14,469 bases of DNA from JAITWN01 sp034002745 (GTDB lineage Bacteria > Pseudomonadota > Gammaproteobacteria > SZUA-140), in contig JAVEZY010000042.1 in NCBI GenBank assembly GCA_034002745.1, positions 1 to 14,469 on the forward strand, in the 5' to 3' direction. Of the stretch, positions 13,776-14,469 are shown piece after piece. The notes under the pieces are model-generated. The model was not told where the DNA came from and did not search any database. It was given only the letters and a program-made list of their open reading frames with translations. The stretch's first letter is position 1; each line of letters begins with the position of its first letter. Made by a program: the position numbers and the translations under genes.

Positions 13776-14189
13776 CTACTCTGCGGACCACGTCTGCGCC
13801 TCCGTGCGCGTGGTGTCGATTTCCGTCTTCGGGGCGAACACGATTGCAGCGATCGCGATGATCGCGGCGAGCAATGCGGCAGCGGCCCAGCCGAAAATCG
13901 CACCGGTCGGCTGCTTGGCTGCTCGCTCCGCATCCGTCTCGTGTCTGATTTGGCAGGTGCCGAGGCCGGCGAACGGCATGCGCTCGAGGCACCGGCGGCA
14001 CCAGGCGCCCGGCAATTTGATCTGGTTTCCGGCGTCGTCTTGCACCACCACCTGATCGCCGTCGTCGATCGCGATGACCCTGTAAAGCCGGTGCTTGAGC
14101 GATTCCTTGATCATGTAAATGCCATCGACCTTGATCTCGGTCGGTCGGCGCGATGGCATGCCAACAATCAACTCTCTGTCGCGGGCCAT
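13776..14189 (-). CDS. small protein with a C-terminal membrane segment
   Basis: ATG at 14189 (MARDRELIVGMPSRR) is chosen, giving 137 residues; AAAGGGG is about 8 bases upstream, and the start shares one base with the TGA of the gene before it. Residues 15-60 look like a small beta domain ('IKVDGIYMIKESLKHRLYRVIAIDDGDQVVVQDDAGNQIKL'). A CxxC follows (C64, C67) with another Cys at 79, possibly metal-binding. Residues 96-118 are a strongly hydrophobic stretch ('GAIFGWAAAALLAAIIAIAAIVF'), followed by about 19 polar residues, which predicts a tail-anchored membrane protein with the N-terminus in the cytoplasm. I do not recognise a family. Possible roles include anchoring replication machinery or superinfection exclusion; these are guesses. 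Confidence 0.7.
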   Translation of the reverse strand: MARDRELIVGMPSRRPTEIKVDGIYMIKESLKHRLYRVIAIDDGDQVVVQDDAGNQIKLPGAWCRRCLERMPFAGLGTCQIRHETDAERAAKQPTGAIFGWAAAALLAAIIAIAAIVFAPKTEIDTTRTEAQTWSAE

Positions 14190-14469
14190 CAGCAGCACCC
14201 CTTTCCGAGGCGGTCGGCTGCCTCGCGCGTGGTGTACGTGCTCCGCGAGCTGCATCGATTGGCCATGAATACCGAGTACCGGCCTATGCACGGCAGCAGC
14301 GGCTGCCCGTCCTCGATCGGACCGGCGACCGCCTGGTAGTCGACACCAGCTCGGCAGGTACGGTGCACGAGGCCGTTGTAGTGGCGGCATCTGTTGGCGG
14401 TGATCGCGACGACATCGCGCGCTTGGTGATATCGTTCGTCTGCAGCCCCCGCCGCCGGCGCCCCGGCCG
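14189..14469 (-). CDS. small Cys-rich phage protein, 5' end outside the window
   Basis: An open frame enters from the right window edge and ends with TGA at 14191-14189. About 92 codons are visible (first complete codon 14467-14465), and no convincing start lies inside the window. The core reads 'NRCRHYNGLVHRTCRAGVDYQAV', then 'LPCIGRYS', 'NRCSSRSTYTTREAADRLGKGCC'. The 'C(R/K)HYxGxxxxxCxAGVxY...LPC' pattern is familiar from small zinc-binding phage proteins of unknown role in replication regions. The stop overlaps the next start by one base, so the two genes are probably co-translated. The N-terminal part (AADERYHQARDVVAITA) may belong to the protein or be upstream sequence. Confidence 0.6.
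   Translation of the reverse strand, partial: AGAPAAGAADERYHQARDVVAITANRCRHYNGLVHRTCRAGVDYQAVAGPIEDGQPLLPCIGRYSVFMANRCSSRSTYTTREAADRLGKGCC

Noticed and set aside
13486..14001. Minus-strand frame ending in a Pro/Ala-rich tail
   Set aside because: Its first half overlaps the membrane-protein gene in another frame, there is no ribosome site near a usable start, and the tail looks like translated GC-rich non-coding DNA.

Overview
The window is part of a tailed-phage or prophage genome from a GC-rich bacterium. Every gene I can support lies on the minus strand, so the biological order runs from base 14469 down to base 1. Genes are packed tightly, with 1 to 20 base overlaps or short gaps and strong purine-rich ribosome sites, as in a single long phage operon. 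The sequence does not identify the host beyond a high-GC bacterium, and RecU is a resolvase type best known from Firmicutes and their phages. A run of exactly 100 N (10141-10240) marks a scaffold gap, so this is draft or metagenomic sequence. I see no integrase, repressor/early switch, lysis genes, tRNA, rRNA, CRISPR or insertion sequence.

Replication and recombination module (14469 to about 9844): a Cys-rich small protein cut by the window edge, a small protein with a C-terminal membrane segment, a dyad-rich non-coding stretch (13472-13775), a ParB-domain/HTH protein, a replication-initiator-like protein, a small putative helicase-loader-type protein, a double zinc-ribbon protein, a 40-residue orphan, a RecU-type Holliday junction resolvase broken by the N gap, a C-terminal fragment of another gene, and a coiled-coil protein.

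DNA modification and packaging (9765 to 5898): a ParB-domain/adenine-or-cytosine DNA methyltransferase fusion, then the small (Nu1-like) and large (lambda gpA-like) terminase subunits.

Head module (5866 to 1): a small XRE-like HTH protein, a head protein at the place lambda gpW occupies, a lambda gpB-like portal, a single long protein that joins a prohead protease, a scaffold-like middle and an HK97-type major capsid protein, a probable head decoration/accessory protein, a small protein with a helical C-terminus, and a head-tail joining protein cut by the left window edge. The order terS-terL-(W position)-portal-protease/capsid-head completion follows the lambda plan.

The most interesting signals are not genes. 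They are a perfect 27-base palindrome inside the ParB-domain gene (13000-13026), a cluster of direct and inverted repeats inside the linker of the replication-initiator gene (12055-12132) that could be an origin, and a 304-base gap with three clean dyads just upstream of the ParB-domain gene. Together these make the 12.0-13.8 kb interval a candidate replication-origin/partition-like control locus; this is inference.
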